From the NCBI RefSeq assembly GCF_014356525.2, contig NC_052511.1, positions 49,243,975-49,307,974 of the forward strand: a DNA stretch of 64,000 nucleotides. The letters run 5' to 3'. Under the pieces are notes generated by a model that made no database searches, was not told the DNA's origin, and saw only the letters and a program-made list of their open reading frames with translations. Positions 31,037 through 43,905 of this stretch are shown piece after piece. How positions within the stretch are numbered: the first letter of the stretch is position 1; the number at the start of each line of letters is the position of its first letter. This DNA comes from Nilaparvata lugens. Taxonomy: Eukaryota; Arthropoda; Insecta; Hemiptera; Delphacidae. The position numbers were made by a program, and so were the translations under genes.

Positions 31037-31226
31037 AGCTGCGTTTACACCAAAGTTATTAAGGAGATGTTAATATAACTTAATCTTTAGATTCTATTAG
31101 ATGAACATAACTTATCATACATTTTATGATGGACATATGTGTTTCTAAGTTCCGTTCAATCTAATAGAATCTGTAAAGATTAAGTTATTAACATTTTGTT
31201 AATAACTTTGGTGTAAACGCCGCTTT
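31037..31226. mobile_element. palindromic MITE, family B copy 3
   Basis: Termini AGCTGCGTTTACACC and GGTGTAAACGCCGCTT with the same inner arms as 8619-8807, flanked by TA on both sides. The left inner arm is diverged. Confidence 0.85.
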
Positions 31227-31229
31227 ATC

Positions 31230-32555
31230 AACTGTTCTGTAACAAATATATACACAATAGATACTTTTCATCTTGCTGAGTTTGTCTGATTGTCTTGGGG
31301 GGTACTTGAGTGAAGTGGAATGGGAGATATCTTTGTTGAATTTGTAATATTGGAGAGAATACTGTTGGAAATCTATTGAGGGGAGATCAGTATAATTAAG
31401 GTGTGAGAGCAAGCAATCAATTCTATGAAACAACTACAAGGACTCATGAATGGTTCAAATATGGAGAGATTGTCAAAGTATATTTGAAAGAAGTCAGGAG
31501 CTATTTGTAGAATTTTTTAGAATCAAAATCATAAGTACTGAAATTTATGACTGATTATTGGAACATAGTTTAAATTATCTTAAATGTATTCATGATATAA
31601 GGAAGGACTCTGGTATTGCACATAGAAACTGTACGAGAAAAGATCCCATCTTCAAAGCTCAATCACACAAACTATGTTATAAAGTCTGTGTTATATCTAG
31701 AAAATATAAAAAAATACCCATAGAAGTAGAAAATAATTTCCAATAAGGAAACATTAAATCGATACAGTCAATGCATTGACTCTCTGTCAAATGAAACCTT
31801 GAAAATTTAATAAATGTGACAACCGATCATGCTTTGGAGCAAACCCTCATTCGATCATCCAAAACTGAGTGATTGGAATAGCTAGTTCTTCAAAGGTTTT
31901 TCCTAAAATGGCTGCTACTATATAAATAAATCTTCCATCAAAGATATTCTGTTCAAGTATGTTGACATCATTATGGATATCACTGGAGATTGTGAAGAAA
32001 GTCATCTAATGAAGTAAAACAAGAATAAGAGAGATGAGAATGATTTCAGAAGCATAATCTTCTCAAGAGAACATAACATTTTTCTTCAAGACTCTGATGG
32101 ACAACAGAATCTGCATAATGTTATCAATGGTCTGGAAGCAAGTGAAGAAGTGTGTGATTTTCTTTTGGACGTTTAGAAAAAAATAGTTATTCGGCCTCCA
32201 ACGATTTTTATCTGAACATAGTTGTGGCAAATTGTAAAAGTGTATTCTCACCTATAAAAAGAAACAGAATTCTTTCATTCTCCACGATGCAATCAAACAA
32301 AAATCCTAGTCTTAGTTAATTCTAGAACAAAAAGATCTGATCTCTGTATTTTTACTAGGTAGCTGTTTAAAGATGATTCAGCATTGAAGTTTTAGAAAAC
32401 ACGCACAACTGCCAACGCCCTTCTTGCAGAAAGGTGTTGCTGAAGCCTACGTGAACAATAGTATTTCAAAACATTGTTATTCGAGGAGCTATTCACAAGT
32501 AATTGTGAATAAGGGCCTGTCTATTATAAACTGTAAGATGTTGAACAAACTAATA
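31230..32555. other. AT-rich stretch, no gene recognised
   Basis: Only short frames (62-81 codons) without recognisable motifs. No repeat shared with the rest of the window was seen. Confidence 0.4.
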
Positions 32556-32557
32556 TA

Positions 32558-32947
32558 CAGTCGAACCTCTCTATAACAAACCTCCACCTAACGAAATCCT
32601 CTACACGACAAATTTTTACCTGGTCCCATGACATTTTAGAGTTTTTGCTGCTTATTTAACTCTATTTAACGAATTTCGGACCTCTCAACAACAAAGTTTT
32701 TTCTTGACTTCAACATACAATTGTAGGTGTATAAGAGCAGACGGTCATTTTCAAGGAATTCTTTAGTTTCAGCAGAAAGGTCGAGACTAAAAATAATGGC
32801 AATTCAGGTAGGAAGAAGATAGGGTGGACATATTATAAGATCCATAGGATCGTGGCAGTTTTCTTGACAGAACCTCTCAATAACGATACCTCTCAGCAGC
32901 GAATTTTTTCTCGGGATAATCGACTTCGTTATACAGAGGTTCGACTG
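32558..32947. mobile_element. pogo/Tigger-like MITE with TA duplication
   Basis: The 390-bp element starts CAGTCGAACCTCT and ends AGAGGTTCGACTG, flanked by TA on both sides. The CAGTCGAACC terminus is characteristic of pogo/Tigger-type Tc1-mariner elements. Internally ACCTCTCAACAACAA and its mirrored AACCTCTCAATAACGA are further copies of the terminal motif. No transposase. Confidence 0.85.
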
Positions 32948-32949
32948 TA

Positions 32950-34865
32950 TTTTCATTTCATAGTATTGCTTTTCGTAACATTAAAGGACTGATGATTCGA
33001 AGTATTTTCTATCTGGTTGTGAATATAGATGTTATTATGGAATGTTGAATATTATTGGTTAACTTTGCTCATATATCTATTTGTATTCATGATAAAGAAA
33101 GCTTGGTAAATATTTTGTTTATTATAGTGGTTTTGTATAGAATAATTATTGACTAGCGTGAGTTTTAACTTTTGACTTACTGAAAGACAAAGTCGTTGTC
33201 CGTCCTGTTTGTATGTTCTACAATAACTTTAGAAAGAATGGATCAATCTTCTCAAATTATGAACACATATTCTCCGAACCCTTTTACAGGTCAAGTTTGT
33301 GGACAACAAATTGACTCACTCTTTTGTCCTTTTTCAGGATATAAGAAACATTGAAAGGGCATTAGAAAAAAATTGTTATGATCTATCATTTGGTCAGCTG
33401 AAGAATTCTTTGCATGCAATTACTACAGTTTTTTCATTCCATATCATTCGTAACATCATCTGAGGTTATTTGGGAGCAAAGTTAGTAGACTGTCTACTAA
33501 CGTTGATTTGGGAGCACACACACACTGACATAATAGGATTTTAGCTGGTTCATTAGACTTTACAACTTTTGTATCAACAAAATGATATGGGTTCAATTTG
33601 CGGTTTTGGCTATTTATTTTCTCTTGGAACTATGTATCGAAATCATGTATCAACATTAAAAAAATCTTTGAGTGTCAAAGATGTTGAAGCGACAGAGTAA
33701 TATTTTTAGAGTAATTTTTCATTTCAAATGACATTCCCAATGGAAACTGCTGTCAAATTATTATTGTAAGAGAAATATTTAGCAGCTTTAGTAATTTTCA
33801 TAAACTCTGTATAATCAAAAGTTGAGGTTTCAAAGATTACAATGCAAAACAGTTCTTGAGCGAGTTCTCTGAACCACGGGGTCACAAGTCATACAGATAG
33901 AAAAAGATAAATTCTTTTAACCGTATATTATCATAATATGCTAGAATAGTATCAGTAGTTATTAGTAATTTTTCATATAGTGATAGCTAATAGTGGGTAT
34001 AGTAATTAAAAATAATAGCTATTTAGTATTTGATATAGCCTATTACTAATAAGTTTCATAGAATGTGTAAATTATTTATTATGCAGATTTTTATATAATT
34101 GCATTCATCAATTCCATTGAATTAAATTGAATGTCATTCTGGGATATATTATGTCACACACTGTCAACAAATTATTACTTATATTTCTTTTCTATAAAAT
34201 ATATTATTGAAAGGAAATAAATTATGGAGGTTCTGGTTTTCTTCGTGATCTATTCATTATTTGAATATTCATTGTTTATGAATTTTGTACTCAGAAATAA
34301 ATATGGCTGTCTAGCAAGTAGTCAAATAGAAAAAAGCATGAAATATTTTTTCTGTATACCCAGTTTCCAGTAAGTTACAATTATTATCAAAGATATAAAG
34401 AATAATTTTATTGACTTTAATTTTTATCAATGGACTAATCATAGAATAGATGGTATGGTGATTTATAATAAATTATTTGATTTGAAGTTTCACTTTGAAT
34501 TGGAAAAAAGTATAACAATAATTGATGGATCCTCAATTTAATCATTGATAAAAATTAATCTGGAAGATCTCATTATCAGATTATTGCCAATGGTAATAGA
34601 ATTGACTCATTATTTATTTATTTATGCATTCAGAGAAATAAAATAATTCCAAACTTATTATGAATTATATTGGAAAAGAACAACAGCTTTTATGTTGATA
34701 TCAGCAGCATGAGATAATACTGAGAGGGAATTATGGAGTACTGTATTATCCACAGAAAATATATTTCCTTTCCCTCTCTGAGAAGTTACTGCATAGTGTG
34801 TGATTCACTGTATGGTGTGTGCATGTGTGCGTGTATGCGCTTCATAAAATGAAAAGACAGCAGAG
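32950..34865. other. AT-rich stretch, no gene recognised
   Basis: No coding exon. 33140-33350 resembles the 'TGACTTACTGAAAGACAAAG' type of dispersed repeat, but no second copy is in the window. The remainder is AT-rich. Confidence 0.4.
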
Positions 34866-34869
34866 CAGA
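34861..34869. repeat. left target duplication CAGAGCAGA
   Basis: Nine bases abut the left terminus ACGTGCATG and recur exactly at 47737-47745 beyond the right terminus. Confidence 0.85.
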
Positions 34870-37800
34870 ACGTGCATGTCGCTGGCCCGGCCACATTCGA
34901 ATTTAACCAAACAAACTCGCCAAGATTTACTACCTATTTTCTACTATTTTCTACCTCCAATAACCGATTTTCTACCTCAAAGATAGCAGAGATATTGAAT
35001 AAACTAAAGTGCCGGGCCAGGGACATGTTAGCCCGGCCATCTCTGAATTTCACCAAATAAACTATGCCAAGATTTACTACTTATTTTCTACTATTTTCTA
35101 CCTCCAATAACAGTTTTCTACCTCAAGGATAACAGAGATATGAGCAAAAATATAGAACGGTCAATACACCTCTCAGCCCGGCCATCTTTGAATTTGACCA
35201 AACCAAATATGCCAAGATTTACTACCTATTTTTCACTATTTCTACCTCAAACCAAACTGAAATCTAACCATTCATAACGGAGATATTGACGAAAATATGT
35301 GTAGGTCACGTGCATGTCGCTGGCCCGGCCACATTCGAATTTAACCAAACAACTATGCCAAGATTTACTACCTATTTTCTACTATTTTCTACCTCAAACC
35401 AAACTAAAATCGAATCACGCATAATGGAGATATTGGCTAAAAATTGTATAGTTCCCCGTGCATGTCGCTGGCCCGGCCACATTTGAATTTCACCAAACAA
35501 ACTATGCCAATATTTACTAAATATTTTCTACTATTTTCTACCTCCAATAACCGATTTTCTACCTCAACCCAAACGGAGTTTATAGGTATTGTAATTTTTC
35601 ACCCACCCCCCTCGCCAATCACCACACACAAAAAACGTTTCTAGCCTTGTCATGATTGAATTTCTGAAAAACTAATGAGCCAATAGTAGTACACAAGCTC
35701 TGCTATGATATTCCACGAAGACCGGAATCGATAGCTCATCATAGACAAAGTTTTGATGTTTAAAGATTACCCCCCCCCCTCATAACAGCATGTCTCTGCC
35801 CGGCCACATTCGAATTTAAACAACCAACTATGCCAATTTTCTACCTATTTTCTACCTCCAATAAAAGATTTTCTACTCAACCCAAGGGAATTATAGGGGA
35901 TTGTAAGTTTTCACCACACACCCCGCCAATCACCACACACGAAAAAACGTTTCTAGTCTTGCATGATTGAATTTCTGAAAAACTAAATGAGCCATATGTA
36001 TATACACAGCTCTGCTATCATATTCCACAAAGAACGAATCGATAGTCATCACTAACAAAGTTATTGAGTGTTTAAAGATTACACCCCCACCCCTGTGACA
36101 GCATGTCTCTGGCCCGGCCACATTCGAATTTAAACAAACCAACTATGCCAAGATTTTCTACCTATTTTCTACTATTTTCTACCTCCAATAAAAGATTTTC
36201 TACCTCAACCCAAAGGGAATTATAGAGGATTGTAAGTTTTCACCCACCCCCCTCACCAATCACCACACACGAAAACCGTTTCTAGTCTTGCCGATTGAAT
36301 TTCTGAAAAACTAATGAGCCAATATGTAGTACACAAGCTCTGCTATCATATTCCACAAAGAACGGAATCGATAGCTCATCACTAGACAAATTTATGAGTG
36401 TTTAAAGATTACCCCCCCCCCTCATAACAGCATGTCTCTGGCCCGCCACATTCGAATTTAAACAAACCAACTATGCCAAGATTTTCTACCTATTTTCTAC
36501 TATTTTCTACCTCCAATAAAAGATTTTCTACCTCAACCCAAAGGAATTATAGAGGATTGTAAGTTTTCACCCCCCCCCTCACCAGTCTCCACACACGAAA
36601 AAACGTTTCTAGCCTTGTCTGATTGATTTCTGAAAAACTAATGAGCCAATATGTAGTACACAAGCTGCTATCATATTCCACGAAGAACGAATCGATAGCT
36701 CATCACTAGACCAAAGTTATTGAGTGTTAAAGATTACCCCCCCCCCTCATAGCAGCTCTCTGGCCCGGCCACATTCGAATTTAAACAAACCAACTATGCC
36801 AAGATTTTCTACCTATTTTCTACTATTTTCTACCTCCAATAAAAGAGTTTCTACCTCAACCAAAGGGAATTATAGAGGATTGTAAGTTTTCACCCACCCC
36901 CCTCACCAGTCTCCACACCGAAAAAACGTTCTAGCCTTGTTATGATTGAATTTCTGAAAAACTAAATGAGCAATATGTAGTACACAAGCTCTGCTATCAT
37001 ATTCCACGAAGAACGGAATCGATAGCTCATCACTAGCAAAGTTATTGAGTGTTAAAGATTACCCCCCCCCCTCATAGCAGCATGTCTCTGGCCCGGCCAC
37101 ATTCGAATTTAAACAAACCAACTATGCCAAGATTTTCTACCTATTTTCTACTATTTTCTACCTCCAATAAAAGATTTTCTACCTCAACCAAAGGGAATTA
37201 TAGAGGATTGTAAGTTTTCACCCACCCCCCTCACCAGTCTCCACACCGAAAAAACGTTCTAGCCTTGTTATGATTGAATTTCTGAAAAACTAAATGAGCC
37301 AATATGTAGTACACAAGCTCTGCTATCATATTCCACGAAGAACGGAATCGATAGCTCATCACTAGACAAAGTTATTGAGTGTTTAAAGATTACCCCCCCC
37401 TCATAACAGCATGTCTCTGGCCCGGCCACATTCGAATTTAAACAAACCAACTATGCCAAGATTTTCTACCTATTTTCTACTATTTTCTACCTCCAATAAA
37501 AGATTATCTACCTCAGCCCAAAGGGAATTATAGGGGATTGTAAGTTTTCACCCACCCCCCTCGCCTATCACCACACCGAAAACACGTTTCTAGTAATATT
37601 TTCAAACTGTCCAAAAATATACTGTTTCTTACTCAGCCGCCAATTTGTTACTCACACTACTATCTCAACCAAGGAATCTCAGACAGTTTCAAAATTATTT
37701 GTAGATTAATTTCGTACCCTGGAACAGTGCCTTGAATATTGGTAGGGAAACTTGGGATAATTGGTAGTGGTTGATTTTAAAAAAAGCAGGTATTGAACTA

Positions 37801-38890
37801 TGTTTGATTGTTCTGATGAAATACCATATAACAAATAATAATGTTGGGAAATAAACATAAAACAACTTATTACATAAAAATGCATTGCAAGACGTACCTT
37901 TATTTCATCAATAACTATAATTGAACATATGATACACTAATTAATATTTGAAATACCTTTATAAAATCACAACTATTGTTCACATTCTGCAAACAGAAAG
38001 GAGAATAGAAAAAACACTTTATTTGCAATGGATGTTGAAAATCGCAAACTATGTGACATATAAGATACACAATTAATATCTGATTAGCCTTATACAATCG
38101 AAACTAATCGTTCACATTTTGCAAACAGAAAGATAAGAAAAATCATCCTAATTTGCAATGGATGAAAATTGCAAACTATTCGTTCATAAGATGCACAAAT
38201 TAATATTTAAAATACCTTCATACAATCGAAAATAATCGTTCACATTTTGCAAACTGAAAAATAGAAAAACATCCTTATTTGCAATGGATGAAAATCGCAA
38301 ACTATATGAACATATGATACACTAATAAATTTGAATACCTTTATGCAATCAAAACTAATCGTTCACATTTTGCAAACTGAAAGAATAGAGAAATCATCGT
38401 AATTTGCAATTGATGGAAATTGCAAACTATATGAACATATGATACACAAATTAATATTTGAACTACCTTATGCAATCAAAATAATCGTTCACATTTTGCA
38501 AACTGAAAAAATAGAAAAACATCCTTATTTGCAATGGATGAAAATCGCAAACTATATGAACATATGATACACTAATTAATATTTGAACTACCTTATGCAA
38601 TCAAAACTAATCGTTCACATTTTGCAAACTGAAAGAATAGAGAAATCATCGTAATTTGCAATTGATGGAAATTGCAAACTATATGAACATATGATACACA
38701 AATTAATATTTGAACTACCTTATGCAATCAAAACTAATCGTTCACATTTTGCAAACTGAAAGAATAGAGAAATCATCCTAATTTGCAATTGATGTAATCG
38801 CAAACTATATGAATATGATACCAAATTAATATTTGAACTACTTTATGCAATCAAAACTAATCGTTCACATTTTGCAAACTGAAAGAAATT
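34870..38890 (+). repeat. left arm of the Foldback-type element
   Basis: The outer zone (34870-35560) has about four units with CTGGCCCGGCCACATT and TATTTTCTACTATTTTC. The middle zone (35560-37590) has six to seven units of about 330 bp with ATCGATAGCTCATCA and a poly-C run after TTTAAAGATTA. A unique link follows at 37590-37885. The inner zone (37888-38890) has about eight units with ATCGTTCACATTTTGCAAAC. Frames here repeat with the unit and are not genes. Confidence 0.9.
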
Positions 38891-38894
38891 ATGA

Positions 38895-39795
38895 TACAAA
38901 ATTAAAAAAAAGAAAACTATGGAAATTCATATATAAAACGATTGAAAATATCTTAGTCACTTTGACCTGGAAATTAGAGGCATGCTTCCAGGGTATTTAA
39001 GTAGGTTATGATTGGTTTAGCCACCAGGAAACAAGGAATGATCAAGTATGTGAGAGTAACGTATTGAGATTTCATAAAATAAGAATAATTTATTTGTTTC
39101 AAGCACATATGCTAATACAAACGAGTTGAGTGAATACAGTCATTACATTCTATGATATCACATTACTGGTATGTCTTAAATCATGCTTTAAATATATATC
39201 ACAAGTAAGAGTACTTTAGTAAGTATATATGTTCCTAATATACAGAAGAATAGATCTATCACATTCGACAAATTTGAAATTTTGAAATAAAATATCTATC
39301 TGTACATTTTCATGTAATAACAATCCCATATCTATCAATCATAGCACTCCCGTATAATATATATACCTATACATATTTTATAAACGTGCAATAACAGTTC
39401 AACTACAAAAATAATGAATTTTTTTAAAATTTATCCAATACTACATTTCTCACATACTAAAAAATACCATTTATAGTAATCAACAATAATAACATTCCAG
39501 TTTTAAATATCTACCTATTCCTATTTTATAAACGAAACGAGTAATAACAGTATTAACTTCAACAATAATCAATTCTAGACAAATATATCCAATAATACAT
39601 TTTTATATAATAATCCGTCACACATACAATAATCTCTTCCAACTATCTTATTTTTAGAGCTCAATCTATCCCCATCAAACTTACTTTATTCAGCTCACTG
39701 CATTCCCCATTAACCGTCTAAAATGAGCATCGAATACTTTTAATATTTTCAATGATAATCTCGTTCCCTGACTATAATTATCGGACATTATTCAA
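38895..39795. other. loop of the Foldback element, AT-rich part
   Basis: Low-complexity AT-rich DNA with a weak internal duplication (CTATACATATTTTATAAACG near 39370 and CTATTCCTATTTTATAAACG near 39510). No coding content. Confidence 0.5.
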
Positions 39796-39799
39796 GTGT

Positions 39800-40480
39800 T
39801 TTTATCATAGATCTGATTTCGATTGCTTTCATTGTATACCCATACAAACGGTTGATTTTCTGCTCCGTAAAGTTCGAAAGTAAAACCATGAGTTTGTCAT
39901 CGTCAGTAACCACATTTGTAGTGATTTTTCTAAATAGTGTCTTCTTATTCCACATACATCGGGCACCTTAACAGAAAATGCTCAACATATTCCTTCTCTT
40001 TCAGTTTTGTACTAGTTTTCCTTCCTTCAACTTGTAAGACTTAAGAAAACTTTCCTCTGTCCTGCCAATCTCCAACCAGATTGCAACCCGCCAGATGCAA
40101 CTGATTCTTCAACAAACACACCCAGTTACCTTGGTTATCTTGATCCTGTTGCGCCAACTCGTATAATCTATCAATGCATTCTCTGGGGTATCCCGTTAGC
40201 CATTGACATAACTCTACAGATGTATTTAATTGACTTGACGAATATAAAACTACTCAACCGTAGTCTTCCCAGCTCCAATCTCAATGACCAGCTGGGAGTG
40301 CTTCTATTCAACAGGAGTAAACGCTTTAGAAAATAAAGCTGTGCTTCTCGCCAGTGTGAACTTGGAAGAGCATTTCTAGAAGTACATCCAAAATTGACAG
40401 TTCTGGATGCAGATCGATAGTTTACAGTTCCTGGAGATAATAACGATAGTTCCATTGAAATAGTCGAAATAAATGGATTT
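39800..40480 (-). pseudogene. LINE reverse-transcriptase 3' fragment, minus strand
   Basis: On the minus strand the sequence reads as the C-terminal region of a LINE polyprotein. A frame at 40455-40171 contains FLKRLLLLNRSTPSWSLRLE and KSIKYICRVMSM. After stops and shifts a KEKEYVEHFLLRCPMY segment follows (about 40020-39955), typical of the end of such ORF2 proteins. The catalytic palm is absent. The first part has the same layout as the C-terminus of the plus-strand fragment at 42784-43905, so two related LINEs are present in opposite directions. Confidence 0.6.
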
Positions 40481-40658
40481 GAAAAAATGCTCTTCCAAGT
40501 TCCACTAGAAAAATGTATTTTTGTCAGCAGAACACAGAGAAATGCTTTAAGATCCTCGAATATGAGAGTTCTAGGCAGAGGAGGTCAACCTGAATATAGA
40601 ACAGATGAGTTCCAATTGATAAATTCAATTGATAAATTTTTATGGCTATTTGAAATTC

Positions 40659-41885
40659 AAAAAATCTGGTGTGGTACACTCACACAACTTTCCTTGCTCA
40701 TATTCGAAACTACGATCAGACTTTTGTATATGTGTATATATAATTGTTTTCAGAGTACTTTTTCCTTTGTGTAAATTGTGAAATTCAATGATTTTTTTTA
40801 GTCGTCATTTTTTTAAAGTCGTCAAAACAGCTGTTCTACAGATGAAATATCTCGACTATGTGTTCTTTTTATGAACTGCTCTACCTACCTACCTCATGCA
40901 CGAGAAGGAGGCTACAAAGTCCATTTCTCAAGGATGGGGTGGACCCCCCATTAGTTTCCCAGAAAGGAGACTCATGCCAGTTAATAGAGCTGATAAATAA
41001 AAATACAGAGTATGAATTTGAAAAAAATCGGTCAATTTATTTTGAAAAAATCGTGAAAACATGGTTTTTTAGTAATTATCCGCCATTTTTCTCAAGAATA
41101 TTACGGAGCTCCTGCAATTTTCCAAGGAAAAAACTCATGTCATTTGATAGGACTTATGAATAGCTACCCATGGCTTGAATTTGAAGAAAATCGTTAGAGC
41201 CGTTTTCGAGAAAAACGTGAAAAAACCTGGTTTTTGGTCATTATCCGCCATTTTTCTCAAGAATATTACGGAGCTCATGGAATTTTCCCAGAAATGAGAC
41301 TCATGCCAGTTGATAGTGCTTATGAATATCTATCTATCCATGGTATGATTTGAAGTAAATCGTTAGAGCAGTTTTCGAGAAAACGGTGAAAAAAATGGAT
41401 TTTTAGTCATTATCCGCCATTTTTCTCAAGCTCAAGATTTTTACGGAGCTCCTGAAATTTTCCCAGAAATGAAACTTATGCCAGTTGATAGGGCTTAAAA
41501 ATAGCTATCCATGGTATAAATTTGAAGAAAATCGTTGGAGCCGTTTTCGAGAAAACCGTGAAAAACATGGTTTTTTAGTCATTTTCCGCCATTTTTCTCA
41601 AGAATATTACGGAGCTCCTGAAATTTTCCCAGAAATGAGACTTATGCTAGTTGATAGGGCTTATAAATAGCTATCCATGATATAAATTTGGAGAAAATCG
41701 TTAGAGCCATTTTCGAGAAAAACGTGAAAAACATGGTTTTTTAGTAATTTCCGCCATTTTTTTCGCCATCTTGAATTGAATTTTATTGAATTTCTTATTG
41801 TCGGGTCCTCATGGTATAGGGACCTTAAGTTTAAAATTTCAAGTCGATCGGTTAATTAGGAATGGAGTTATCAGGTCACACAGAC

Positions 41886-41936
<51 letters not shown>

Positions 41937-42080
41937 ACACACACAGACCAATACCCAAAAATCATGTTTTTGGACTCAGGGGACCTTGAAACGTATAGAA
42001 AACTTGAAATGGGGTACCTTAATTTTTTTTGGAAAGCAATACTTTCCTTACCTATGGTAGTAGGGCAAGGAAAGTAAAAA
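40659..42080 (+). repeat. CA-containing dispersed repeat (family H), variant with internal array
   Basis: Starts ATCTGGTGTGGTACACTCAC then ACAACTTTCCTTGC and ends CTATGGTAGTAGGGCAAGG. Between 40950 and 41760 there are five tandem units of about 168 bp with CAGAAATGAGACT and CCGTTTTCGAGAAAA. A (CA)n run lies at 41889-41945. It differs from the copies at 53149, 55412 and 57182, which have one such unit only. Confidence 0.85.
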
Positions 42081-42486
42081 CGAGATAATTCACGTTTTCA
42101 CCAGAAGAACACAGAATTCAAATATTTGAGAGATGGAAATCATAGTTCTAGGAAGAGGAGGTCATCCTGAATCGAGAACAGCTGAGTTCCAATGATAAAT
42201 TCAATAGATACATTTTTATTGCTATTTGAGATTCAAAAAACGAGATAATTCACGTTTTCACCAGAAGAACACAGAATTCAAATATTTGAGAGGTGGAAAT
42301 CATAGTTCTAGGAGAGGATAACAGGTCATACACTAATACACACACACATACAGACCAATACCCAAAACCCACTTTTTTGGACTCAGGGACCTTGAAACGT
42401 ATAGAAATTTAGAAATTGGGGTACCTTAATTTTCTCGGAAAGCAATACTTCCCTTACCTATGGCAATAGGGCAAGGAAAGTAAAAG
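42081..42486 (+). repeat. short direct repeats and family H 3' fragment
   Basis: ACGAGATAATTCACGTTTTC begins two copies of a segment of about 70 bp (42080 and 42239). From about 42322 the tail of family H is present (GGACTCAGG, ACCTTGAAACGTATAG, GGGCAAGGAAAGTAAAA). Confidence 0.8.
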
Positions 42487-42783
42487 AAAATATAAACTAT
42501 TCTGCCATTCTTCAGTAATTAATGATGCATATGAACAACTCTCTCTCTCCCTCCATTTACAAGAATTTCCAGGAAATGTCCCATTCGCATAACACAAGAT
42601 ATTCTTCAAATATTGATATATCACTACTATTCAATTAAATTTCAAAACAAGAATGAATTTTGTACAAGCACAGTTTTCAATGTTCAGTATTAGTGATAGA
42701 TAGGAAATATCTTGGAGAATCACCCACAAAAGTTAAGTGCATCACATTTCTATAGTTGTTTTAGAGTGAATGCAATGTTCAAT

Positions 42784-43905
42784 AAGAAAAATGATCCCAA
42801 TAATCCTGAGAACTACAGAGCGATTTCATTTACAAATGCAATTTACAGTAATAAATATTTGTAAGTATCTTGTTGACAAGATTGGAGAAGTGGATTTATG
42901 GTCGAGAAGTCATTAGTGAGAATCAAGCAGGTTTTCGAAAAGGATACTCCGCAATAATTGATAACATTTATATTTTTTTCAACGTAATTAAACATCTCTA
43001 TCCATGTGTAAAAGATTATACTGTTTCTTCGTCGATTATAAGGCTGCGTTCGATCAGTATAGAGAGAAGCACTCTTTTATAGACTGGCCGAGATAGGAGT
43101 TTCAAGTGAATTTGTTAATTTAATAAGAGCGCTATACGGTCCAAATGCAAAATCATCGATATGGTGCAAGGAGGAGCGTCAAACTGAAGACATAAGTATT
43201 GAAATCGGATTAAGGCAGCAGGGCTGTCTCATGTCTCCACTTTGTTCACCTCATTTATTTATGATATTTGCGATATTTGGGAGGGGGATCAGGATAGGAG
43301 ATATGATATTGAACGCTCTTTTTATGCAGAACTTGTTATCATTTCCGACAATGTTACTGAAATGCAGAGAATGATCCATGGACTGCATTTCTATTGTAAT
43401 CGTTGGAGTCTAGTTATTAATATGGATGAATCAAAGATGATGGTTTTTAGAAATGGAGGAAAGCTGTGTAAAAGGGAAAAGTGGAAGTATGGAGGTGAAC
43501 CTGTAGAAATTGTGAAGGAATATAAGTATTTAGGTTTAGTTCACATCAACTCTGTCTTTATCAGCACATTTCAAGCAAAAATTAAGAACAGCAAAATTGG
43601 AATTCAGAGTTTGTGGAATAAATTGATAGCAAATGACGATGTGACTGTTTCAACAAAATGGCAAGCTTTCAATGCAGTTAGTATATCTACGGTTACTTAT
43701 GCAGCTCAGGTGTGGGGTTATCAGGAGAGAAACGATCTAGAAATATTCCATAGATTTTTTATTAAGCGTCTTTACTGGTTACCTAGAAATACTCCTAATT
43801 ATATATTGTATTTGGAGACTGATGTAAAAGAAATGTATCTCCAAACTTTAAGAATGAACAGAGATTATGTTTTGAAAACAATAACATTATCAGATAACAG
43901 GTTTG
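42784..43905 (+). pseudogene. LINE reverse-transcriptase fragment, plus strand
   Basis: Reverse-transcriptase landmarks occur in order but in different frames. They are a NPENYRAISF segment (about 42800), ENQAGFRKGYS (about 42918), motif A FVDYKAAFDQ (about 43028-43057), motif B GLRQQGC with an extra Gln (43208-43228), and the expected motif C. There the catalytic YADD is changed to YAEL (about 43320-43335). The long open frame from 43242 then carries the thumb and C-terminal part (NRWSLVINMDESKMMV, KYLGL, WQAFNAVS, RFFIKRLYWLPRNTPNY). At about 43906 it runs directly into the inner repeat of the right Foldback arm. It is inactive by stops, frameshifts and the lost Asp pair. Confidence 0.8.

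Noticed and set aside
35560..38890. Regularly spaced direct repeats resembling a CRISPR array
   Set aside because: Units are 130-330 bp tandem repeats without short repeat/unique spacer alternation, in a eukaryotic genome; they are Foldback arm repeats.
41786..42077. His/Thr-rich frames over CA repeats (also 55968-56277 and 57796-58111)
   Set aside because: (CA)n microsatellite within family H elements gives THTH frames in several registers.
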